Source: CAXXOK01 sp963675365
GTDB lineage: Bacteria > Bacillota > Clostridia > Christensenellales > Aristaeellaceae
NCBI GenBank assembly: GCA_963675365.2
Contig: CAXXVA010000002.1
Coordinates: 186,001 to 250,000 of the forward strand
Reading direction: 5' to 3'
DNA: 64,000 nt
The notes beneath the pieces were generated by a model. That model ran no database searches and was not told the origin of the DNA. It saw nothing but the letters and a program-made list of their open reading frames with translations. Each line of letters opens with the position of its first letter. Positions within the stretch are counted from its first letter, which is position 1. The position numbers were made by a program, and so were the translations under genes. Of the stretch, positions 58,028-64,000 are shown piece after piece.

Positions 58028-60808
58028 TTATTTGTCCTCCAGCGGGTGCATGTTCGGCTCCAGTACTTGGATCATTTTTCTTTCCAGCGTGAAACCGTGG
58101 AAGTTCTCAAGCGCTGCGCCGTAACGGTTATTGTTTAGGTACTGCCAAACGTCCGACCATAGATTCCAGCCGAAGTGATAGCGGCTAAACTGCTCCGTGG
58201 TGTCAGAAAGCCACTGGAGCGCGCCTTGCTGCGCCATGGAAGCCATCGTGCCCATTTCCTGTACCATCACGTCCACGCCGGTTTGCCGGCGGAAGGCATC
58301 CCAGCGTTCCAGTTGCTGGATCAACACCTTGTTATCCACAATCCACTGGCTTTGCTGTGTGTTTTGGTAGCTGCCGTCGTCAAGAATTTCCACTGTCGAC
58401 AGATCCCCGCCGTTTTCCTGCCGGTTATCGGGATACGGCATACACTGGATCACGGTCATTTTCCGGTAGTCCACAGAAGTCCAGCTCTGCGCCCAGATCG
58501 AATCATACACCGGTGTGCCCGCGGAATTTTCTTCCGGAAACACCACCGCGACCGAATTGATCTGGAGCCCGTTCTCTCCCGCGTTTTGGATGGTTAACGT
58601 ATCTGCCAAAGCGGCAATGGGTTCAAAAATGATATGCATGCCGTTATCTTCGTCGCCTTGGGGAATTTCCAGCGTCTGTAGGAGCTGTTGATCCGCGAGC
58701 AGGGTGATTGCGCCTGGCTTTGTACCGCTGGAGAGCAGGAGTTCGATCTGCGTTCCTTCGGGGAATGTTCCGGTCAATGTGATAGTGTCTTTGGGATTAT
58801 TCAGCCAGCCGTTTACATATGGCAGCGGCCAGATCTGTGCCTGGTACCATGGCGTATTGCCGACGGTACCGCCTGTCATGAAGAAATCGGGATCATACCA
58901 ATGGAAAGTCTGGGCGATTTCGTCGCCCGCCAGAGACTCGATGGGGCCCTGGGTGGGAATGCAGTCGGCAAAGATTAGCCTGTCCGGGGATTGGGACCAG
59001 ATCGCCTGCGCCACAGCGCGCACGCCGCGTACATAGGCGGCTTCGTCGCCAGCCATCGCCCAGGGTTCGTTAAATGGGTTCAAGCTGAAGATGCTGTTGG
59101 GCACGTTACGGTAGCGCCTGGCGAGCATGGCGTACGCCTGACAAGCGGTATCAAGTAATGCGTCGTCGTAGAATCCAGCCGAATCCCAGCTGGCCCCTGC
59201 AAAACCAGATAAATCCTGCAGGCAGACGGTGATATGCACGCCGTATTGTATCGCCCACCGCACGGCTTCATCCAGATTGTTCAGATGCGCCATATTGACT
59301 TGCAGGCCGTCTGTGAAGCTGAACAGCAGATCCTTGCTGATCATCAGGCGGGTATAATTAAAGCCCAGCTCATGGAGAATGGCAAAATCATCTTCCCGGT
59401 ACAAGCTGCCGGTATGATGCGCGCCGGTTGCGTACGTTTTGTTGTCCAGAGCTGTACCGGCAAAATAGGGGAGATGGTCGTAGGAAGCGGACTGCATGGC
59501 CAAGGCTTGTTCCATCAGCGCATCATCCAACACCATCGGTTCAACGGCTTCCACAGGCAGTAACGATTCGGTCATGTAGGCGTTGTACAGGCGGTATGCC
59601 ATACAGGCGGCCTCCCACCTGCGCATGGAATCATGGATGCGCATATAGCCGTCTTCCGTTACGTCGAACAGCGTCCGCAGGCTGTACTGGTCAATCTGCA
59701 GGGTTGCGTACCCTACGGCATATATGTCCACATCCAGTTCACCTTGACCGCCGAGCATGTATTCCATACAGGGAATCGCCCCGCCGAGCCTGTCGTGGTA
59801 TCGGCTCAGGGTTATGGCATATGTGAAACAGTCGCCGAATGCGTCACCAAAGGGCTCACTTGCGTCCTCGAAGCCGAAGAAGTTTTCCAGAACCGCCTTA
59901 TACACGAACGCTGCCGCCTGTTCACGGTTGATGTCTCCGGTGGACAGTGTTTCCGCACGGTTGGCTGTTGTCGGGTTCAGCGCGCCTGTTTTCAGTGTAA
60001 TGGAGTTGATGACAGCCTGGGAGAATTCTTGCCCGGTGGCGGCCGACTCATAATCTAAAAGCCACTCCTCCGGGATGATGCCAAGCGCGGCCGCCGCATG
60101 GATTTCCGCAATCTCCTGCTCTGTCGGTAAAGCATCAGTATGTGAGGCGATATCGTAATCCGAAGGGGCAGGCGCAGACTCATACAGGCGCAAAACCGCA
60201 AGCGCCGCGTCTTCGGCTGTCATCGCTTCGCTTGAATGCATGGAGTTTTCCGCCGCATCATAATCAAAAACCGTCTTTTCGGAAACAAGGGATATTCGGC
60301 CAAACGCGTAAAAATACGCGGCAGCGTCGCGCGTCCATCCGCAATTTTCCAGGGGAGAAATTTCATTCATGATATCCGCGAACAAAGCGGCGTTAGGGAT
60401 ATAGGTATCCCATCCGGCTTCGCCGATCGTATCGTGAACAGACGCCCAATCTCCGTTGAGCGTCATATAGTCCTCGCCGAGTGCTTCCGCGGCCATGTAC
60501 AGCATCATAAAAGCGTCACATCGCTGGATGGGCTCATTATAAACACGTGTCTCCGATAGCTGCCCCGCCCATTGGTCGAACTGTTCGGGGGCAGCCAAAC
60601 GAACCAGCGTGTCGAGTATTTCCATCAAGGCGGCACCTGTGACCGGATCGGATGGCGGGATAGACGATGAAAACCCAAGCGCTTCGGCCCTCGCTAGTTC
60701 ATCATCAAGTGCGGTCGCATTTGCCATTCCGGCAAGGACGGGAGAAATCAACAAGAGCAAGATGATAACGAGGATCCGCGTGGCAAGAGAGGGCAGATGC
60801 TTCTTCAT
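58028..60808 (-). CDS. Secreted GH5-like glycoside hydrolase with SLH-like repeats
   Basis: A 926-residue exported enzyme. Signal peptide 1-31 (ending ANA). Residues 35-440 contain three degenerate SLH-like or helical repeats (ISREQAAAF-type sequence INREQAAAFVYKAVL, and ALGIIPEEWL), possibly for wall attachment. From about 455 a clan GH-A barrel follows: NPFNEPW with the acid/base Glu581 and VQEMG with the nucleophile Glu851. Between them a ~110-residue beta-rich insert (about 675-785, TITLTGTFPEGTQIELLLSS) looks like a carbohydrate-binding module inside the barrel. It probably cleaves beta-mannan, glucan or the cell's own polysaccharide. It is a single-gene transcript. Confidence 0.8.
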   Translation of the reverse strand: MKKHLPSLATRILVIILLLLISPVLAGMANATALDDELARAEALGFSSSIPPSDPVTGAALMEILDTLVRLAAPEQFDQWAGQLSETRVYNEPIQRCDAFMMLYMAAEALGEDYMTLNGDWASVHDTIGEAGWDTYIPNAALFADIMNEISPLENCGWTRDAAAYFYAFGRISLVSEKTVFDYDAAENSMHSSEAMTAEDAALAVLRLYESAPAPSDYDIASHTDALPTEQEIAEIHAAAALGIIPEEWLLDYESAATGQEFSQAVINSITLKTGALNPTTANRAETLSTGDINREQAAAFVYKAVLENFFGFEDASEPFGDAFGDCFTYAITLSRYHDRLGGAIPCMEYMLGGQGELDVDIYAVGYATLQIDQYSLRTLFDVTEDGYMRIHDSMRRWEAACMAYRLYNAYMTESLLPVEAVEPMVLDDALMEQALAMQSASYDHLPYFAGTALDNKTYATGAHHTGSLYREDDFAILHELGFNYTRLMISKDLLFSFTDGLQVNMAHLNNLDEAVRWAIQYGVHITVCLQDLSGFAGASWDSAGFYDDALLDTACQAYAMLARRYRNVPNSIFSLNPFNEPWAMAGDEAAYVRGVRAVAQAIWSQSPDRLIFADCIPTQGPIESLAGDEIAQTFHWYDPDFFMTGGTVGNTPWYQAQIWPLPYVNGWLNNPKDTITLTGTFPEGTQIELLLSSGTKPGAITLLADQQLLQTLEIPQGDEDNGMHIIFEPIAALADTLTIQNAGENGLQINSVAVVFPEENSAGTPVYDSIWAQSWTSVDYRKMTVIQCMPYPDNRQENGGDLSTVEILDDGSYQNTQQSQWIVDNKVLIQQLERWDAFRRQTGVDVMVQEMGTMASMAQQGALQWLSDTTEQFSRYHFGWNLWSDVWQYLNNNRYGAALENFHGFTLERKMIQVLEPNMHPLEDK

Positions 60809-60880
60809 GGCAGATCAACCATCCTTTGATTTTTTTGGTTTGGCGACGCGGCAGCGAGTGCAGGAGACGATGTCCCCTCA

Positions 60881-60909
60881 AGTATAGCAAATGTTGGAAA
60901 CGGACACAA
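60881..60909 (-). promoter_or_regulatory. Promoter of the GH5-like gene
   Basis: On the - strand TTGTGT (60909-60904), a 17-nt spacer and TGC-TATACT (60886-60881). Confidence 0.6.
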
Positions 60910-60912
60910 TCT

Positions 60913-60942
60913 AAAAACGGCCGCCTTTCGGGCGGCCGTTTT
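60913..60942 (-). terminator. Intrinsic terminator of the MarR-flavin reductase operon
   Basis: AAAACGGCCGCC (60914-60925) and GGCGGCCGTTTT (60931-60942) around 5 nt, with a T run on the - strand. Confidence 0.85.
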
Positions 60943-60956
60943 GCTGCGGTATGCGC

Positions 60957-61745
60957 TTAGTTCCTCAACGTTTTCATCGGTTCGCCCCATTTGCCCATGG
61001 CCTTGCCTTCGCGGGAGAAGTAGGTGGAGCAGGTGGTAAAGGCGGGGAGTATGGCGCGCAGGCGCTGCTCCACGCCGGTGTCCTCGTCGGCCAGGGCTTC
61101 GTTCCTGAGCACGTTGCGCACCTTGCAGATATACACGTCGCTGCCGTCCAGCGGGATGGTTTTCGTCACTTCCAGTTCGAAGCTCACGGGGCTGTCCGAC
61201 AAAACGGGCACGTCCAGCACCGCACCCTGCGTGACCGCGACGGGGATGTCCATCTTGCCCGCGTCATAGCCCCGTGTGCCGCCCAGGTAGTCGGCCAGGG
61301 GGATCATAGTCTCGGTGACGAGATTGGCGGAAAACACGCCTGTCAAGTTGATGCGGTCCTTGGTCAGCTTGTTGCCGCCGATGGCCGCCATCACGCTCAA
61401 ACCCCCGTCCCAGCAGTACGAAAACCAGCAGAACAGCCCGAAATTGGGGGAGTCGTCCTCCTTTTTGGTGCCGTAGAGGAACATCGTCTGCGGACAGAAG
61501 TCGTTGCTCGGCGGGCCGGAAACCTTGGCGGGTTTTCCATCCAGCAGCTGCAGCGCGCGCTTGTAGAGCGCGTCGTACTCGCAGCCGCAGGAGCCGCATT
61601 CCTGATCGGCCTTGCGCACGGCGGCGGTCAGTTCGTCCGCATTGTTTTTGCCATCCAGGTACGCCTTGGCCGGCCCGTCAATCACATCCCAGCCGGAAGC
61701 CGCGAATTTCTCGAGAATGGATTTGAGTTCAGTGCTGATGTTCAT
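60957..61745 (-). CDS. Flavin reductase-like protein with N-terminal extension
   Basis: A 262-residue FMN-binding split-barrel protein. The C-terminal ~180 residues carry the flavoredoxin pattern (SVMAAIGGNKLTKDRINLTG, FSANLVTETMIPLADYLG). The N-terminal ~75 residues are an extra helical segment with a cysteine cluster CGSCGCEYD, which could bind a metal or Fe-S centre or act as a redox pair. It is co-transcribed with a MarR regulator (4-bp overlap), so it is probably induced by an oxidant or aromatic compound. Confidence 0.85.
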   Translation of the reverse strand: MNISTELKSILEKFAASGWDVIDGPAKAYLDGKNNADELTAAVRKADQECGSCGCEYDALYKRALQLLDGKPAKVSGPPSNDFCPQTMFLYGTKKEDDSPNFGLFCWFSYCWDGGLSVMAAIGGNKLTKDRINLTGVFSANLVTETMIPLADYLGGTRGYDAGKMDIPVAVTQGAVLDVPVLSDSPVSFELEVTKTIPLDGSDVYICKVRNVLRNEALADEDTGVEQRLRAILPAFTTCSTYFSREGKAMGKWGEPMKTLRN

Positions 61746-62188
61746 GGCGTATCCTCCCGTTGTTCAAGATTATTCAGTATTCGCGCAAGCTTTGCTTCAA
61801 AGCTGCGGATTTCGGCATCGGAAAATCCGGCATAATAGATAGCGTTCATCTCCGCGGATACGGCCTCGTACTCCCCGCGCAGCGCCCGCGCCTGCGCCGT
61901 CAGCGAGATGCGGATTTGCCGCCGGTCGGTTTTGTCAAACACACGGGCAACGAGCCCGGCTTGCTCCATGCGGTCGAGCATCGAGGTCAGCGTGGTTTTG
62001 GCAAGGCCTGTTTTTCTGGAAAGCTCCGCGATCGGGATACCGTCCTTGAGCCACAGCACATACAGAATGCGCCCCTGCGCGCCGTTGAAGGCGTCCACGC
62101 CCGCTTTTGCCAGAAGCTTTTCAAATATCCGCCCGCTGACCTGCTTGATCCGCGAGATCAGGAACCCGCCGTTGGTTTCACGCAGCAA
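61742..62188 (-). CDS. MarR-family transcriptional regulator
   Basis: A 148-residue winged-helix repressor: LSRKTGLAKTTLTSMLDRME is the recognition region and DKTDRRQIRISLT the wing. TTG 62188 is preferred: GGGGTG lies 6 nt upstream, a complete promoter sits directly before it, and the length then fits the family; upstream in-frame starts would put that promoter inside the gene. It overlaps the flavin reductase start by 4 bp. An operator-like palindrome lies inside the promoter spacer, pointing to autorepression. Confidence 0.85.
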   Translation of the reverse strand: MLRETNGGFLISRIKQVSGRIFEKLLAKAGVDAFNGAQGRILYVLWLKDGIPIAELSRKTGLAKTTLTSMLDRMEQAGLVARVFDKTDRRQIRISLTAQARALRGEYEAVSAEMNAIYYAGFSDAEIRSFEAKLARILNNLEQREDTP

Positions 62189-62207
62189 TCGTATCACCCC
62201 ATATCGG

Positions 62208-62236
62208 AAAGTACCATATAGAACTATATATGTCAA
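62208..62236 (-). promoter_or_regulatory. MarR promoter with internal palindrome
   Basis: On the - strand TTGACA (62236-62231), a 17-nt spacer and TACTTT (62213-62208). The spacer holds ATATAG-AA-CTATAT (62216-62229), a dyad of MarR-operator size covering the RNA-polymerase site. Confidence 0.7.
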
Positions 62237-62509
62237 CATCATCCTTTCATAGCGATTCATTTCCTAACGAGGTAAACGCGGCGCGCGGTTTTATTTGTTG
62301 GATACGGCAGGTAAGGAACCAAATGGGATAACCGCTGCATTTCCCGCAGAAAAAGCTTCCCGCACAGGCAGGACAAGCGGGTTTTTTATCGTAACCCTAC
62401 ATGCTGCGGGATGTACGAAACGGCTGGATTCTTTGCCGGCAGCCCCGGTATATTTCACATTTGTGCGGACACCGTAAGAAACGCAATCAAATACCAAGGA
62501 GATGGTTTT
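62237..62509 (+). other. Leader region of the aldolase gene with attenuator-like structure
   Basis: About 270 bp with no gene. CCCGC (62359-62363) and GCGGG (62377-62381) followed by TTTTTT form a terminator lying in the sense orientation before the aldolase gene. TCCCGCAG (62342-62349) can pair instead with CTGCGGGA (62404-62411), a possible antiterminator. No known riboswitch consensus was matched and no strong promoter was located. Confidence 0.45.
62359..62388 (+). terminator. Terminator-like hairpin upstream of the aldolase gene
   Basis: A 5-bp G+C stem with a 13-nt loop and six T residues; weak by stem length but well placed for attenuation. Confidence 0.45.
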
Positions 62510-63802
62510 ATGGAATTTGAACTTCTGCATCCGGCGGATCAGTTGGTGTTGATCATGAACCGTATTTATCAGGGAGGCATGACCACGACCTCCGGGGGCA
62601 ACCTGAGCATTCTGGACGAGAATGGAGATATCTGGATTACGCCGTCGGGGATCGATAAAGGCACGCTGTCGCGGCATGATATGTGCCGCGTGAAGCCCGA
62701 CGGCACGGTGCTTGGGCCGCATAAGCCCTCGGTGGAGCTTCCGTTTCACGCGACGGTGTATAAGCGGAGGCCGGACCTGCGCGCCGTACTGCACGCGCAC
62801 CCGCCCGCCCTGGTGGCGTTTTCCCTGGCCAGGGTGCTGCCGGACACGCGCCTGGTGGCAAACGCCTGGCGCACGCTGGGGAAGATTACCATGGCGGCCT
62901 ATGCCGTGCCGGGCTCCCAGCAATTGGGCGACAACATCGCGTCGGAGTTTTCGGACGGATATGATATCGTCGTGATGGAAAACCACGGCGTGGTCATCGG
63001 CGCGGACAGCCTGTTCCACGCGTTTATGAAGTTTGAAACGCTGGAAACCACGGCAAACCTGGAAATCTACGCGCACACGCTGGGCGCGCCCAAAGCGCTC
63101 AAGGAAACACAGGTCGGCCTGACCGAGACGCGCGACCATCTGACGATGGATGAGTTCGTGCCGCATCAGCACGGCCCCGAGGAATGCGCGGCGCGGCGCG
63201 ATATGATCACCCTTATCCGCCGTTCCTACCGGCAGCACCTGTTCGTCAGCACGCAGGGCACGTACTCGGTGCGCCTGTCCGACGGCAGCTTTATCATTAC
63301 GCCGTACGGTCTGGACCGCGCTTACATGGAGGAAGGCGATCTGGTGCTGATTAAAAACGGGATGAAAGAACAGGGGAAAATTCCCTCGCGTTCCGTGAAG
63401 CTGCACCAGAAGATTTACGAACAGCATCCCGAAATCAGCTCCGTGCTGGGCGCCAATCCGCCCCATGCCATGGCGTTTGCCGTTACCGATGCGGCGTTTG
63501 ATCCCCGCACCATCCCCGAAAGCTACATCATGCTGCGCCAGATCGAAAAGGTGCCCTTCAGCGCGATGTACCAAAAGCAGGATGAGCTTGCCGCCATGTT
63601 TTCACCCAAAACGCCCGTGCTGATCTGTGAAAATAACCAGATTCTGGTCACGGGCGACAATCTGCTCAACGCCTTTGACCGCCTGGAGGTCACCGAGGCG
63701 ACGGCGCATTCCATTCTGGCGGCCAAAAGCATCGCCCCGGTGGTGCATATCACGCCCGAAGAGGTGCACGATATCGATACGGCGTTTCATCTGGAAACCT
63801 GA
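62510..63802 (+). CDS. Tandem class II aldolase/adducin-domain protein
   Basis: A 430-residue cytosolic protein with two class II aldolase folds. Domain 1 (about 1-210) is complete: TTSGGNLSILDENG, TPSGIDKG, the acidic residue in SVELPFH, zinc-binding HAHPP and ENHGVVIG. Domain 2 (about 225-430) has the fold (STQGTYSVRLSDGSFIITP) but GANPPHA and CENNQI where zinc histidines belong, so it is probably non-catalytic. Domain 1 likely cleaves a sugar phosphate such as fuculose- or ribulose-1-phosphate. AAGGAG lies 8 nt before ATG 62510. Confidence 0.85.
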   Translation: MEFELLHPADQLVLIMNRIYQGGMTTTSGGNLSILDENGDIWITPSGIDKGTLSRHDMCRVKPDGTVLGPHKPSVELPFHATVYKRRPDLRAVLHAHPPALVAFSLARVLPDTRLVANAWRTLGKITMAAYAVPGSQQLGDNIASEFSDGYDIVVMENHGVVIGADSLFHAFMKFETLETTANLEIYAHTLGAPKALKETQVGLTETRDHLTMDEFVPHQHGPEECAARRDMITLIRRSYRQHLFVSTQGTYSVRLSDGSFIITPYGLDRAYMEEGDLVLIKNGMKEQGKIPSRSVKLHQKIYEQHPEISSVLGANPPHAMAFAVTDAAFDPRTIPESYIMLRQIEKVPFSAMYQKQDELAAMFSPKTPVLICENNQILVTGDNLLNAFDRLEVTEATAHSILAAKSIAPVVHITPEEVHDIDTAFHLET

Positions 63803-63836
63803 TCGCCGGCGGACGTCCATCGCCGGTTAAGCGGTT

Positions 63837-63950
63837 ATGCCGGTGCTCGCCAGTGCGGAGGACGCCGGGCGGATCCTTGGTCTGGCGAAGGTGGATTCCG
63901 CCCTGTCCGTCAGCCAGCCGATGTGGTTTCCGGCGCGGCAGGAAGAGTAA
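63837..63950 (+). CDS. Small unrecognised open frame
   Basis: A 37-codon frame (MPVLASAEDAGRILGLAKVD, then to FPARQEE). An in-frame stop lies just upstream and no ribosome site is visible. Composition is coding-like, so it may be the remnant of a gene that once followed the aldolase, or nothing. Confidence 0.2.
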   Translation: MPVLASAEDAGRILGLAKVDSALSVSQPMWFPARQEE

Positions 63951-63983
63951 GCGCGATACGGGGCTGTGAAAGCCCGCGGGATA

Positions 63984-63992
63984 TGGTACAAT
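63984..63992 (+). promoter_or_regulatory. Extended -10 at the window edge
   Basis: TGG-TACAAT (TACAAT 63987-63992), probably the promoter of a gene beyond the window. Confidence 0.4.
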
Positions 63993-64000
63993 GGCGGCAG

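Overview
The window reads as a stretch of chromosome from a GC-rich, Gram-positive anaerobe of the Bacillota (Clostridia-like). The support is strong AAGGAGG-type ribosome sites, sigma-A promoters (TTGACA/TATAAT), lipoprotein and signal peptides of Gram-positive style, a CpsB/CpsC/CpsD phosphoregulatory set, LCP, VanZ and EpsG proteins, and no outer-membrane export genes. No rRNA, tRNA, CRISPR array, transposase or phage gene was seen. The species cannot be named from this sequence alone.

Region 1 (1-13.3 kb) is carbohydrate use. The tail of a GH43-like glycosidase is followed by a promoter and a long same-strand run: sugar-binding protein, two-domain ABC ATPase, two RbsC-type permeases, DeoR regulator, two tandem M42 metallohydrolases, an FGGY kinase broken by a frameshift, and a BtpA/SgcQ TIM-barrel protein. 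The DeoR + M42 + BtpA combination recalls the E. coli sgc operon, with an ABC importer in place of its PTS. A small PQ-loop protein and an AEC-family permease follow.

Region 2 (13.3-29.4 kb) mixes envelope glycosylation with sulfur trafficking. WecE aminotransferase, an ArnC/GtrB-like polyprenyl-phosphate glycosyltransferase and an ArnT-like GT-C enzyme could make, load and transfer an amino sugar. Around them lie two exported rhodaneses, an ATP-grasp ligase fused by 4-bp overlaps to a sulfonate/NMT1-type ABC transporter, two TusA-like proteins, a LysR regulator, a YeeE/YedE transporter split into two genes around one TusA gene, and an unusual thioredoxin-reductase-like flavoprotein. A class I aldolase, a flavin reductase and a tiny DUF6132-like membrane protein close the region.

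Region 3 (29.4-57.9 kb) is an exopolysaccharide or capsule locus. A wbpB-wbpD-wbpE-wbpA operon should make UDP-2,3-diacetamido-2,3-dideoxy-glucuronate. Next come VanZ and a GAF-GGDEF protein whose active site is degenerate (GGDAF) but whose c-di-GMP inhibitory site (RETD) is intact. A + strand operon encodes LCP, a secreted tandem-repeat protein and CpsC-CpsD-CpsB. Facing it is a 12-gene - strand operon: aminotransferase, initiating sugar transferase, three GT4 enzymes, four GNAT/FemAB-like acyltransferases, a deacetylase, an EpsG polymerase and a Wzx flippase. An LRR/coiled-coil protein and a UDP-GlcNAc 4,6-dehydratase (CapD/PglF type) complete the locus. The GGDEF gene and the 12-gene operon carry near-identical promoters with TTGTAA direct repeats.

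Region 4 (58-64 kb) holds a secreted GH5-like glycosidase with SLH-like repeats, a MarR-flavin reductase operon with a palindrome inside its promoter, and a tandem class II aldolase protein behind an attenuator-like leader.

The most unusual parts are the four acyltransferases plus deacetylase in the polysaccharide operon, the c-di-GMP receptor-like protein sharing that operon's promoter, the ATP-grasp/ABC/rhodanese/TusA sulfur island, and the sgc-like ABC cluster.
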